This document shows, piece by piece, positions 25,751-34,486 of a DNA stretch of 64,000 nt; within the stretch, counting starts at the first letter, position 1, and every line of letters begins with the position of its first letter. Position numbers and translations under genes: made by a program. Origin of the DNA: Aestuariimicrobium soli (GTDB taxonomy: Bacteria > Actinomycetota > Actinomycetes > Propionibacteriales > Propionibacteriaceae); NCBI RefSeq assembly GCF_051192575.1, contig NZ_JBPJSQ010000006.1, positions 186,001 to 250,000 on the forward strand, read 5' to 3'. The notes beneath the pieces are model-generated. The model searched no databases, was not told the origin of the DNA, and saw only the letters and a list, made by a program, of their open reading frames with translations.

Positions 25751-25803
25751 AGCCTAAACATTGGACACACATTGCACAACCACCCCGAGGGGGGCACTAG
25801 TGT
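25751..25803. promoter_or_regulatory. Divergent promoter region with CarH-type direct repeats
   Basis: On the plus strand, 25758-25778 holds ACATTGGACA and ACATTGCACA as direct repeats 11 bp apart, each containing T-n-n-ACA, the half-site pattern of CarH operators. On the minus strand the same bases form the spacer of a phr promoter: TTGTGC, 17 bases, TAGGCT (25751-25756). On the plus strand a TAGTGT at 25798-25803 may be the -10 for the P450 operon. A closely related repeat lies before idi::crtE. Confidence 0.7.
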
Positions 25804-25875
25804 TGCGGTACCGGCTCCGCATCACTGCCATTCGACGGGGCCACACCGATGCCGGTCGGCAGGGAGGGACGACGC

Positions 25876-27243
25876 GTGAGCGCACCATCACGTCGCCGCG
25901 CCAGCAGGGCCGGCGAACCCGACTGGGACACGGGCGCCGGCGCCGCCAGGGTGGTGCGCGAGAACGGCATCTGGCGGGTGCGCTCACTGGAGGCCGCCAG
26001 GCAGGTGTTGCGGGCCCGTCGCCAGACCAGCCAGGCCGGCTTCACCGCCGAGTGGATCCCGCGCGGCTGGTTCCGCCACCACCCGATCCTGATCTCCGAC
26101 GGCCCCGAGCACGACGCACAGCGCTCGAAGGTGGCCCGGTTCTTCGCGCCGTCCGTGATGACCGAACGCTACCTCGCCACCATGGAGCGGACCGCAGACC
26201 ACCTGCTCGACGAGGTGGCCGACGCCGAATCCTTCCCCCTCGACGAGCTGGCATTGCTGTTCACCGTCGAGGTCACGGCCGAGGTGGTGGGGCTCACCCG
26301 CACCCCGACCGCCGCAGAAACCGCACGTCGGCGGATCAGGTCCGCCGTTTTCGGCGTCGGTGACCACCCGCGTGCGGGTTCTGACCACACCAGGGCGATG
26401 GCCCGGCGACTGACCGCCTTCTTCCGGCAGCCCCCGTTCGACCTGTCGAAGCCACGGCTCGGACGCAGCGGCCGCCAGTGGGCGACGGCGGCGGCGCGCG
26501 GCCTGGTGCCGATCGTCGGCTTCCACCTGGCCGACGTGCGGCCGGCCATCCGGCAGCGGCGGCGTCGACCCGGCGACGACATCATCAGCCACCTGATCGC
26601 CGAGGGGCACACCGACGCCGACATCCTGGTGGAGTGCGTCACCTACGGCACCGCTGGCATGGTCACTACCCGCGAGTTCATCACCATGGCCGCCTGGCAC
26701 CTGCTCACCGACCAGGCCCTCGGGGACGCCTATCGGGCTGCCGAGCCCGAGGGGCGCCGCGCCGTGCTGGCCGAGATCCTGCGATTGGAACCGGTGGTCG
26801 GGCACCTTTACCGCCGAGTGACCGCCCCGTTCACCGTGACCGACGGCGACCGGGCCTGGACGATCCCTGCCGGCGACCTGGTCGACGTGGCCGTGCGGCA
26901 GGCGAACACCGACCCGCGGGCGATCACCGATGATCCCGGTGCGCTCTGCCCCGGACGATCGATGCCGAGCGGCGTGCAGGCCACCGGGCTCACCTTCGGT
27001 GACGGCGCGCACAAGTGCCCCGGCCAGCCGCTGGCCCTGCTCGAGGCAGAAGTGCTGATCAGCCGCCTGCTCGACCGGGCGCCCGTGGTGGTGACCGAGC
27101 CGACGATTGCCGAGCCGACGGTTGAATGGGCCGACCTGATCGAGGGCTACGTGGTGCGCGGCTTGCGGCTCCGACTGATGGCGAGCCCCGGTCGGGTCAA
27201 AAGCCCGGGGGGCACCGCCGGATCGTCGGGAGGCACACCGTGA
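25876..27243 (+). CDS. Cytochrome P450 of the carotenoid operon
   Basis: The 455-residue protein is a class I bacterial P450. The heme loop FGDGAHKCPGQPLA has the ligand Cys381, the I-helix has TYGTAGMVTTREF and the K-helix EILR motif is present. The GTG at 25876 is preferred over an ATG 27 bases earlier because GGGAGGGA lies eight bases upstream. It heads the operon P450-crtYc-crtYd-crtT-crtU. In Brevibacterium a P450 is implicated in converting isorenieratene to its 3,3'-dihydroxy form, so ring hydroxylation is the best guess here. Redox partners are not encoded nearby. Confidence 0.85.
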   Translation: MSAPSRRRASRAGEPDWDTGAGAARVVRENGIWRVRSLEAARQVLRARRQTSQAGFTAEWIPRGWFRHHPILISDGPEHDAQRSKVARFFAPSVMTERYLATMERTADHLLDEVADAESFPLDELALLFTVEVTAEVVGLTRTPTAAETARRRIRSAVFGVGDHPRAGSDHTRAMARRLTAFFRQPPFDLSKPRLGRSGRQWATAAARGLVPIVGFHLADVRPAIRQRRRRPGDDIISHLIAEGHTDADILVECVTYGTAGMVTTREFITMAAWHLLTDQALGDAYRAAEPEGRRAVLAEILRLEPVVGHLYRRVTAPFTVTDGDRAWTIPAGDLVDVAVRQANTDPRAITDDPGALCPGRSMPSGVQATGLTFGDGAHKCPGQPLALLEAEVLISRLLDRAPVVVTEPTIAEPTVEWADLIEGYVVRGLRLRLMASPGRVKSPGGTAGSSGGTP

Positions 27244-27623
27244 ACGACCACCTGCAGTACCTGGCCCTGATGGCCGGCTGCCTGCTGATCACGCTGCCGC
27301 TGGAGTTCGTGCTGCGAGCCCGCGTCTACCGCCGCCCCCTGAGGCTGCTGCTCGCGCTGCTGCCGACGTTGGTGGTGTTCGTGGCCTGGGACGTGCTCGG
27401 CATCATCCGTGACCACTGGCGCTACAGCCCGAGGTTCACCACGGGCATCATGCTGGGCCCGATGCCCCTGGAGGAACTGGTCTTCTTCGTGGTGGTCCCG
27501 ATCTGCGGTCTGCTCACCCACGAGGCCGTCGGCACGGTGCTCGGGCTCGTCCGCCGCCTGGGGACCCGTCGCGAACCCGAGGCCGGGCAATCCGGTGCCA
27601 GCCACCGGGAGGAGACCCCATGA
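27240..27623 (+). CDS. crtYc: Lycopene cyclase subunit CrtYc
   Basis: The 127-residue membrane protein has three helices and the cyclase motif GPMPLEELVFFVVVP near residues 75-90. It forms one half of the heterodimeric lycopene cyclase of Gram-positive bacteria that closes beta-ionone rings. The GTG overlaps the P450 stop (GTGA), and its stop overlaps crtYd, as expected for subunits made in equal amounts. The last 20 residues are a polar tail. Confidence 0.88.
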   Translation: MNDHLQYLALMAGCLLITLPLEFVLRARVYRRPLRLLLALLPTLVVFVAWDVLGIIRDHWRYSPRFTTGIMLGPMPLEELVFFVVVPICGLLTHEAVGTVLGLVRRLGTRREPEAGQSGASHREETP

Positions 27624-27979
27624 CCCCGTGGCAGTCGGCATCTTTCGGAATCCCGGAGTACACCCTGCTGACCGTGCTGGCGGTGGTCGGCGTGGTGGCC
27701 GTCGAACTGCTGTGGCTGCGCACCGGCCTGTTCCGCAGCCTGCAGTACTGGCTGGGGATCGCGATCGTCTTCTTCTTCCAAGCCCTGGTCGATGGCTGGT
27801 TGACCAAGCTCAGCGACCCGATCGTGCTCTACAACCCCGCCCATCACCTGGGCCTGCGCGTGCCGTGGGACATCCCGGTCGAGGACTTCGGTTTCGGGTG
27901 GGCGATGGTGACGCTCACGCTGCTGGTGTGGACCCATCTGGGGCGCCGGCGCACCGACCACAGGAAGGACGCCCGATGA
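27620..27979 (+). CDS. crtYd: Lycopene cyclase subunit CrtYd
   Basis: The 119-residue membrane protein has three helices and the paired motif VPWDIPVEDFGFGWAMV (PxE-E/D type) near residues 80-97. LVDGWLTKLSDPIVLYN matches the conserved central loop of CrtYd/CrtYf proteins. With CrtYc it makes beta-carotene from lycopene in the membrane. ATGA overlaps join it to crtYc and to the following methyltransferase gene. Confidence 0.88.
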   Translation: MTPWQSASFGIPEYTLLTVLAVVGVVAVELLWLRTGLFRSLQYWLGIAIVFFFQALVDGWLTKLSDPIVLYNPAHHLGLRVPWDIPVEDFGFGWAMVTLTLLVWTHLGRRRTDHRKDAR

Positions 27980-28767
27980 CCACCACCGACGCCTTTGACC
28001 ACGGCGCCAGCCACTACGACCTGCTGGTCGCCCTCAACCCGGGCTACCACCTGGAACTCCGCCGCGCTGCCGAGGTGCTGGCCACCCGCCTGGGCGATCG
28101 GCCCGGCCTCTCGACCCTCGACCTGGCCTGCGGCACCGGCGCCTCCACCCGCGCCCTGCTCGGGGCGCTGCCCCACGACTCGTCCATCGTCGGGCTGGAC
28201 GCCTCCTCGGGCATGCTGCGGCGGGCCGCGCACAAGGACTGGCCGGCCCGGGTCAGGTTCGACCAGGCGGTGATCGGCGAGCTCGACCCGGACGACTGGG
28301 GTCGCGGCAGCCACGACGGGGTGCTCGCCTGCTACCTGTTCCGCAACGTGCCCCCTGAGCGTCGCGACCAGGGCATCGCGGAGGTGCGCGACCTGCTGCG
28401 CCCCGGCGGCTGGCTGGTGGCGATGGAGTACTCGGTGGCCGGCAACCGGCGCGCCCGCCGCGTGTGGGACGCGGTCTGCCGCGGAGTGATCCTGCCGCTG
28501 GCGACCCTGGTGGGCGGTGACCGGCACCTGCACCGCTACCTGTGGCGGAGTGTGGTCGAGTTCGACTCGGTGACCACCTTCTGCGACCGGCTCGCGGCTG
28601 CCGGCTTCACCGACATCGCCACCCGGACGGCCGGTGGCTGGCAGCGCGGGGTGCTGCACACCTTCGTTGCGCGCGCCCCGGAGGCACCGGCGGCGAGCGC
28701 CCCGTCCCGGGCGGGAGCGCCCGAGCGGGCCCACCTTCCCGAACCCGACGACGAGCGTGCAGCATGA
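27976..28767 (+). CDS. crtT: CrtT-like SAM-dependent methyltransferase
   Basis: The 263-residue methyltransferase has motif I LDLACGTGASTRALL (residues 47-61), GLDASSGML, LACYLFRNVPPERRDQG and LLRPGGWLVAMEYS, the UbiE/MenG-like pattern. In Streptomyces crtYTU clusters the same slot is filled by CrtT, whose exact role in aromatic carotenoid synthesis is not settled. It ends in a 30-residue Ala/Pro-rich tail. Its ATG and stop overlap the flanking genes. The acceptor could be a carotenoid or a quinone. Confidence 0.75.
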   Translation: MTTTDAFDHGASHYDLLVALNPGYHLELRRAAEVLATRLGDRPGLSTLDLACGTGASTRALLGALPHDSSIVGLDASSGMLRRAAHKDWPARVRFDQAVIGELDPDDWGRGSHDGVLACYLFRNVPPERRDQGIAEVRDLLRPGGWLVAMEYSVAGNRRARRVWDAVCRGVILPLATLVGGDRHLHRYLWRSVVEFDSVTTFCDRLAAAGFTDIATRTAGGWQRGVLHTFVARAPEAPAASAPSRAGAPERAHLPEPDDERAA

Positions 28768-30326
28768 GACTCCCCCGACTGCGGACCACGTCCACCGGTG
28801 GTCACCGGCACCCGGGCACAGACCCGCACGCCGTCCGGCACCCGGGGCCCACGGGTGCGGACGGGGACGACGCCCGCCACCACGTGCTGGTGGTGGGCGG
28901 CGGGATCGCCGGGCTGGCGTCCGCGACCGTGCTGGCGGAGGCCGGGGTGCGGGTGACCCTGGTCGAGTCCACCGAAAGGCTCGGCGGACGGGTGGCCGCC
29001 TGGCCGCTGCCCGGGGGGCGCACCATGAGCCGCGGGTTCCACGCCTTCTTCCGCCAGTACTACAACCTGCGCTCCCTGCTCGGCCGGGTCGATCCCGGGC
29101 TGGGCTTCCTGACCGCGGTGGACGACTACCCGCTGCAGCGCCCCGACGGCATGCGCGACTCGTTCGCGGGCCTCCCGACCACTCCCCCGTGGTCGGTCGC
29201 CCGGTTCGTGATGCGCAGCCCCGCCTTCACCCTGCGTTCGCTGGCGGGCGTCAACGTGCCGGCGGCGATGGAGCTGCTGAGGTGCCGCTTCCCCGGAACC
29301 CACGCCGCCTACGACGGCGAGTCGGCCGCCGACTTCCTCGACCGGCTGCGGTTCCCGCGTCCGGCCCGCGAACTGGCCTTGGAGGTGTTCGCCCGGTCGT
29401 TCTTCGCCGACCCCGCCGAGTTCGGGGCGGGCGAACTGGTCGCCATGTTCCACACCTACTTCATGGGGTCATCCGAGGGCCTGCTGTTCGACGTGCCCGA
29501 TGACGACTACGACACCCGGTTGTGGGCACCGCTCGGGCGCCGTCTCACCGACCTCGGCGTCCGGGTTGTCACCGGGACGGCGGTGACCGACCTGCAGCTG
29601 GACGAGGGCTCGGTGCAGGCCACGCTCGGCGACGAGCTCCTGACCGCCGACGCCTGCGTGCTGGCGACCGATCCCCGAGCAGCCCGGGAGGTGGTCGCCC
29701 ACTTGCCGACAGCCGAGCTGTATCCACGAAACCCCTCGCTCTGGGCTGCGTGGAGTGAGGCCGTCGAGCGCACTCGCAACGCCCCGCCATTCGTGGTCAC
29801 CCGCCTCTGGCTGGGTACCCCTGCGGATGCGGACCGTCCCGCCTTCCTGGGCACCGCCGGCTACGGCGCCCTCGACAACATCTCGCTGCTGGAGCGCTTC
29901 GAGGCCGGCGCCGCCACATGGGCACGCGAGCACGGAGGATCGGTGGTCGAGCTGCATGCCTACGCCTGCCCTCCTGCCGTGCTGGACGACACCTCCGCTC
30001 GCGACCGGTTGGTGGCCGACCTCGAGCGGCAACTGCACCGCGCCTGGCCCGAGACCCGCACCGCGCCGGTGCTGCACCGCGAGGTGCTGGTGCGGGACGA
30101 CTGCGCCCTGATCACCCCCGAACCGTGGAACGATCGTCCCGGCGTCGGTACGCCCTCGCCGCGGCTCGTGCTCGCCGGGGACTGGGTGCGCTGCGACCAA
30201 CCAGTCGCGCTGATGGAACGGGCGGCCACCACCGGGTTCCAGGCAGCCAACCAGCTGCTGGCGGGGTGGGGCGTGCGTGGGGTTGACCTGTGGACGGTGC
30301 CGCTGACCGGCGTGCTGGCCCGCTGA
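28764..30326 (+). CDS. crtU: CrtU carotene desaturase/methyltransferase (aromatic-ring forming)
   Basis: The 520-residue FAD enzyme starts at an ATG overlapping the crtT stop and has a 35-residue polar N-terminus before VLVVGGGIAGLASATVLAEAG. RLGGRVAAW, GFHAFFRQYYNLR (typical of CrtU) and the C-terminal LVLAGDWVRCDQPVALMERA with FQAANQLL complete the fold. CrtU desaturates beta-ionone rings and shifts a methyl group to make the aromatic phi rings of isorenieratene. Its stop lies five bases from the convergent crtB stop. No other aromatic-ring enzyme is present. Confidence 0.88.
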   Translation: MRLPRLRTTSTGGHRHPGTDPHAVRHPGPTGADGDDARHHVLVVGGGIAGLASATVLAEAGVRVTLVESTERLGGRVAAWPLPGGRTMSRGFHAFFRQYYNLRSLLGRVDPGLGFLTAVDDYPLQRPDGMRDSFAGLPTTPPWSVARFVMRSPAFTLRSLAGVNVPAAMELLRCRFPGTHAAYDGESAADFLDRLRFPRPARELALEVFARSFFADPAEFGAGELVAMFHTYFMGSSEGLLFDVPDDDYDTRLWAPLGRRLTDLGVRVVTGTAVTDLQLDEGSVQATLGDELLTADACVLATDPRAAREVVAHLPTAELYPRNPSLWAAWSEAVERTRNAPPFVVTRLWLGTPADADRPAFLGTAGYGALDNISLLERFEAGAATWAREHGGSVVELHAYACPPAVLDDTSARDRLVADLERQLHRAWPETRTAPVLHREVLVRDDCALITPEPWNDRPGVGTPSPRLVLAGDWVRCDQPVALMERAATTGFQAANQLLAGWGVRGVDLWTVPLTGVLAR

Positions 30327-30331
30327 AGGGC

Positions 30332-31216
30332 TCAGAAATCGACCCGGGGCACCCCGAGCACGCACGACCTCACCAGCACGCCGAGCTTCTCGGAGTCTGG
30401 CACTCTGATCCGCCCGGAGAAGACGTCGTAGTCAGCGGCCTCGATCCGGTCGAGGATGCGGCTGTAGAGCACCAACGCCGTGCCCACGCAGCGACGCGAC
30501 GGAGCCGGCAACATCGCCAGCCCTTCCTGACCGTGGGCGTACAGGGCCCTGGCCCGGGCGACCTGCTCGGCCATCATGGTGCGCCATTGCGGCGTCACCC
30601 TGCGCAGCCACGGGTCGGCCCCGTGCCGAAGCAGGTCCTCCTGGGGGAGGTAGACGCGTCCACGGTCGAGGTCTTCGTCGACGTCGCGCAGGAAGTTCGT
30701 GAGCTGGAAGGCGTTCCCGAGCGACCTGGCCGGGCCCTTGGCCTCGGGCGTGAGCGGTTCCAGCACCGGCAGCATCATCTCGCCGATGACCGCCGCGGAC
30801 CCCTCCATGTAGACCTCGCGGAGTTCCTGCCAGCTCTGCCACGTGGAGCGGTCCAGGTCGGAGGCCATCGCCCGGAAGAACCGCTCGAAGCACTCCGGAT
30901 CGGTACCACGGCTCCCGATGCTGTCGACGATCGCCGCCATCACCGGCTCGTCCGAGGTGCCGGCCGCGAGCGCCCGGAAGAACTGGTCACGGAAGGCCGC
31001 CAGCCGCTCGCCGGGGGTGCCCTCCTGCGGCACCGCCAGGTCGACCCGTTCGGGCTCGTCCACGATGTCGTCGGCCAGCCGGCACAACGCGTACACGGCG
31101 AACACGTCCCGCCGCTGCGATCGGGGCAGCAACCGAGCACCCCAGTAGTAGGTGGTGCCGTACCGGTGGGTGAGCTCGGCGCAGCGCCGGTAGCCGACCT
31201 CGAGACTGCCGGTCAT
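30332..31216 (-). CDS. crtB: Phytoene synthase
   Basis: The 294-residue enzyme joins two GGPP to phytoene. The first Asp-rich motif is YALCRLADDIVDEPE (about residues 44-58), the second LRDVDEDLDRGRVYLPQED. TTYYWGARLLP near the N-terminus is also typical. The start ATG overlaps the crtI stop by four bases, the last step of the minus-strand idi::crtE-crtI-crtB operon, so the three proteins are coupled. Confidence 0.94.
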   Translation of the reverse strand: MTGSLEVGYRRCAELTHRYGTTYYWGARLLPRSQRRDVFAVYALCRLADDIVDEPERVDLAVPQEGTPGERLAAFRDQFFRALAAGTSDEPVMAAIVDSIGSRGTDPECFERFFRAMASDLDRSTWQSWQELREVYMEGSAAVIGEMMLPVLEPLTPEAKGPARSLGNAFQLTNFLRDVDEDLDRGRVYLPQEDLLRHGADPWLRRVTPQWRTMMAEQVARARALYAHGQEGLAMLPAPSRRCVGTALVLYSRILDRIEAADYDVFSGRIRVPDSEKLGVLVRSCVLGVPRVDF

Positions 31217-32688
31217 GACAGCTCGCGGACCCTGCGGGCGGCCAGCTTGCCCGAGATCAGCACCATCGGGATGCCCACTCCGGGGGTGGTGCCGGAGCCC
31301 GCGAACACCAGCCCCGGCACCCGCCGGTCGACGTTGCGCGGCCGGAAGGGACCGGTCTGGGCGATCGTGTGGGCGAGTGCGAACGGGGTGCCCGCCGCCA
31401 TCCCCTGCTCGGCCCAGTCGGCCGGCGTGACCAACCGCTCCGTGACGATCTCGGTGGGATAGCCGGAGGCCTCCAGGAATCGGAGCATGCGCTCGCGCAG
31501 GCGGGGGCCCTCCTGGGCCCAGTCGATCCGGCCGACCTCGAGGTTGGGCACCGGTTCGAGCACGTACAGGGTGCTGCAGCCCGGTGGCGCGGCGTCCGGG
31601 TCGTCCACCGACGGCACGGAGACGAACCGGGAGGGGTCGCGCATCGTGCGACCGCGCTCCAACAGGTCGCGGAACGCCTCGTCCCACTGGTCGCCGAAGT
31701 GGATGTTGTGGTGCCCGGAGCCCTCCGGCGGACCACCGCGCACGCCGAGGTGCCAGACCACCGCGCTGGGTGAGTATCGACCGCGGCGGGCCACCCGGGG
31801 CGGGGTCAGGTCCGGCAGCAGCTTCTGGTAGGCGACCGGCAGATCGGCGGTCACCACCACGGCGTCGGCCGCGATGCGTTCCCCCGACTCCAGGTGCACC
31901 CCGGACGCGGACCCGTCCGCCCGCCTGGTCACCCGGTCGACGGACGCCCGGTAGCGGATCTCGACTCCGGCATCGCTGGCGGCCCGGGCCATCGCGACCG
32001 GTACAGCGTGCATGCCGCCCTCGGGGAACCAGACGCCCTCGATCGAGTCCATGTAGGTGATCACCGCGTACAGGGCCCTGGCCTGGGCCGGGGCCAGGCC
32101 CGCGTACATCGCCTGGAAGCTGAACACCCGGTGCAGTCGCTCGTCGGAGAAGCGGCGGGCCACCTCGGGACCGAGGCTGCGGAAGGCCCTCAATCGCACC
32201 AGTTCGGCCACAGCCCGGGGCGAGCGCACCAGCCCCAGCGGCGAGTCGAAGTTGGTGTCGATGAAGTGCGGCATCTCGACGTCGTTGAGCCGTCGCAGCC
32301 AGGCCACGAAGTCGTCGAAGGCGCGGGCATCGCGCTCGCCGCACTCGTCCGCGATCACCTCCCGCATCTTCTCGTGACCGGGGCGCACCAGCAGGCGCGA
32401 GCCGTCGGCGAAGAAGGCATGGTAGGCGGGGTCGAGCAGACGCAGGCTGACGTAGTCCTCGAGCCGGCGGCCGACAGCGGCAAAGGCCTCTCTCAACAGC
32501 GACACCATGGTGAAGACGGTGGGACCGGTGTCGAAGCGGAACCCGTCCTGCTCCAAGGAGCCGTTTCGGCCACCCGGTTGCTCTTCGCGCTCCAGCAGCG
32601 TGACCCGCTGACCATCGCCGGCCAAGTGCAGCGCGGCTGCCAGACCCGCCAGCCCGGCACCGACCACGATGGTGTGGCCCGCCCTCAT
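31213..32688 (-). CDS. crtI: Phytoene desaturase (lycopene-forming)
   Basis: The 491-residue FAD enzyme converts phytoene to lycopene. The dinucleotide motif IVVGAGLAGLAAALHLAGDG begins at residue 6, PGGRNGSLEQDGFRFDTGPTVF continues the CrtI signature in two parts, and the C-terminus has VPGLVFAGSGTTPGVGIPMV (FAD contact). The ATG at 32688 overlaps the idi::crtE stop as ATGA, like every junction in this operon, and is preferred to an ATG 12 bases upstream. Confidence 0.94.
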   Translation of the reverse strand: MRAGHTIVVGAGLAGLAAALHLAGDGQRVTLLEREEQPGGRNGSLEQDGFRFDTGPTVFTMVSLLREAFAAVGRRLEDYVSLRLLDPAYHAFFADGSRLLVRPGHEKMREVIADECGERDARAFDDFVAWLRRLNDVEMPHFIDTNFDSPLGLVRSPRAVAELVRLRAFRSLGPEVARRFSDERLHRVFSFQAMYAGLAPAQARALYAVITYMDSIEGVWFPEGGMHAVPVAMARAASDAGVEIRYRASVDRVTRRADGSASGVHLESGERIAADAVVVTADLPVAYQKLLPDLTPPRVARRGRYSPSAVVWHLGVRGGPPEGSGHHNIHFGDQWDEAFRDLLERGRTMRDPSRFVSVPSVDDPDAAPPGCSTLYVLEPVPNLEVGRIDWAQEGPRLRERMLRFLEASGYPTEIVTERLVTPADWAEQGMAAGTPFALAHTIAQTGPFRPRNVDRRVPGLVFAGSGTTPGVGIPMVLISGKLAARRVRELS

Positions 32689-34334
32689 GCCGTGCGCCAT
32701 GCGAGCATCTGCGCCGCCTCGGTCAGGCCGTTGACACCGGCGCGCGCCAGCGGTGCACCGGCCAGGCAGTCCATCGCCTCGTCCACTTCTTCGGTGATCA
32801 TGGTCTCGACCCTCTCCTCCACTCCTGCTCGACGCATCAGGTCAGCCAGGGTGGGCACGTCCTCGTGGGTGAAGGCAGGGGTTCCCACCCGAGCCAGCAG
32901 GTCGGCAGACTCGCCGGTAAGGCGCTCCCGGGCCAATGACAGCAGCACCGTCGCCTTGCCCTCGAACAGGTCGTCGCCGGCGGGTTTCCCGGTCAGCGCA
33001 GGGTCGCCCCACACCCCCAGCAGGTCGTCGCGCAAGGCAAAGGCTCGTCCGAGGTGATCCCCACACGTGGTCAGGCAGTCGACCACACTGTCCTGGGCGC
33101 CAGCGGCTGCAGCCCCCAACTGCAGCGGTCGGGTGACCGTGTAGCGCCCTGACTTGGTGCGGGCCACGTGCTCGGCGTGGCTCCGATCACGGCGCCCGGC
33201 CGCCGCTCCGGTGAGGTCGGCCCGTTGACCGGCTATCAGTTCCACCGACAACTCCCGCCACACCCGGCGCATTGACTCAGGCAAGCAGTCGACCAGCCCG
33301 TCGGCGAGGGCGTGGGCGAGGTCACCGAGCAGGATTGCCAGGTTCCGCCCGAAGGCCTCGCTCTCGCCCCGTGCACCGTGCGTGCGATGCCAGAGGGTGG
33401 CCTGCACGTGCGCCGAGGGGCGGCCACGTCGCTGGTCCGACTCGTCCATCACGTCGTCATGGATCAGCGCGAACAGATGCAGCAGTTCGATGGCGGCAGC
33501 GGCGCGCAGCATGTGACGGTAACCCTGACCGTCCGGCACACCACCGGCGGCGATGAAACCCCAATAGACCATCGTCGTGCGTAGCCGCTTGCCGCCTGTG
33601 GCGAGCAGTGCGAGCAGCCAGCCGGGCAGGTCCTCCGAGAGCACGTCAACGCCCAAGCCCTCCGTGTGCACCGACCACTGGGCACTCAGGGTGACCAGGG
33701 TCTCGCGCAGCACCTGGTCGACCTCGCGCTTCGCGGCAGCCAGATCGGGGACCACCGTCAGCCCACCGGCCATGCCAGCCGACAGGGCACGGTCGACCTG
33801 CGGTATCTGCAGCACCGACCACGGGCTGTAGGCCTGCGGGATCGCCGCGACAGCCGTGGTCAGACTCCGCCACGGGACCCACACCCACTCCGCCACCTCG
33901 GCGGGGTCGGCGACGGGGTCCTCGTCGGTGACGAAGCCTGCATACACCGGGCAGACCTCGTTCTCGACGATGCCCGAGGCATCTGTGGCGCGGTAGCGGA
34001 AGTCCGGCAGCAGGGGCACCAAGGGTCCCACGGTCAGTCCCAGTTCCTCCCTGATCCGGCGGCGCGCGGCCGACTCGAGGTCTTCACCCGGACGAGGGTG
34101 CCCGCAGGCCGAGTTCGTCCACACCCCCGGCCAGGTGGCCTTGGTGACCGCACGGCGGGTGAGCAGCACGTCACCGTGCGCGTTGAACAAGTAGGTCGAG
34201 AAGGCCAGATGCAAGGGGGTCTCCGACGAGTGCACCCTGAGTCGGTCGGCCCGCCCGATCTGGTGGCCCGAGTCATCGAGCAGCACCACGTCGTCACCGG
34301 ACGGCGATGCCGGATACTCAGAAGTCTGTGACAT
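32685..34334 (-). CDS. idi-crtE: Fusion of isopentenyl-diphosphate isomerase (type I) and GGPP synthase
   Basis: The 549-residue protein joins two enzymes. Residues 1-185 are a Nudix-type IPP isomerase with the catalytic Cys77 in TNSACGHPRPGED, the Nudix-like RRRIREELGL and ENEVCPVY with the active-site Glu. Residues about 200-549 are a prenyl synthase with GGKRLRTTMVY, the first Asp motif DDVMD at 293-297 with RRGRP, KSGRYT and the second motif LRDDLLGVWGDP. It would supply DMAPP and elongate it to GGPP for crtB. GAGGGG lies five bases before the ATG. A CarH-type repeat lies just upstream. Confidence 0.93.
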   Translation of the reverse strand: MSQTSEYPASPSGDDVVLLDDSGHQIGRADRLRVHSSETPLHLAFSTYLFNAHGDVLLTRRAVTKATWPGVWTNSACGHPRPGEDLESAARRRIREELGLTVGPLVPLLPDFRYRATDASGIVENEVCPVYAGFVTDEDPVADPAEVAEWVWVPWRSLTTAVAAIPQAYSPWSVLQIPQVDRALSAGMAGGLTVVPDLAAAKREVDQVLRETLVTLSAQWSVHTEGLGVDVLSEDLPGWLLALLATGGKRLRTTMVYWGFIAAGGVPDGQGYRHMLRAAAAIELLHLFALIHDDVMDESDQRRGRPSAHVQATLWHRTHGARGESEAFGRNLAILLGDLAHALADGLVDCLPESMRRVWRELSVELIAGQRADLTGAAAGRRDRSHAEHVARTKSGRYTVTRPLQLGAAAAGAQDSVVDCLTTCGDHLGRAFALRDDLLGVWGDPALTGKPAGDDLFEGKATVLLSLARERLTGESADLLARVGTPAFTHEDVPTLADLMRRAGVEERVETMITEEVDEAMDCLAGAPLARAGVNGLTEAAQMLAWRTA

Positions 34335-34354
34335 TCATGCCCCTCACGACACCC

Positions 34355-34375
34355 TGTCGAATGTTTGTCTAATGT
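34355..34375 (-). promoter_or_regulatory. CarH-type operator before idi::crtE
   Basis: On the minus strand the site reads ACATTAGACA, one base, ACATTCGACA: two T-n-n-ACA half-sites 11 bp apart. It matches the site at 25758-25778 at 17 of 21 positions and has the same orientation relative to its carotenoid operon. It sits 20 bases before the idi::crtE start. Confidence 0.7.
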
Positions 34376-34486
34376 TGTTCCAAGGTAGCCGGGCGGTCGA
34401 ACGCGCGCAAGCAATTCCGTGGCATCTTCTCAGACCCACCCGGCGACGTGGGTCGGCACGCGATCCGCGGCCGGGAAGGGGAACAG

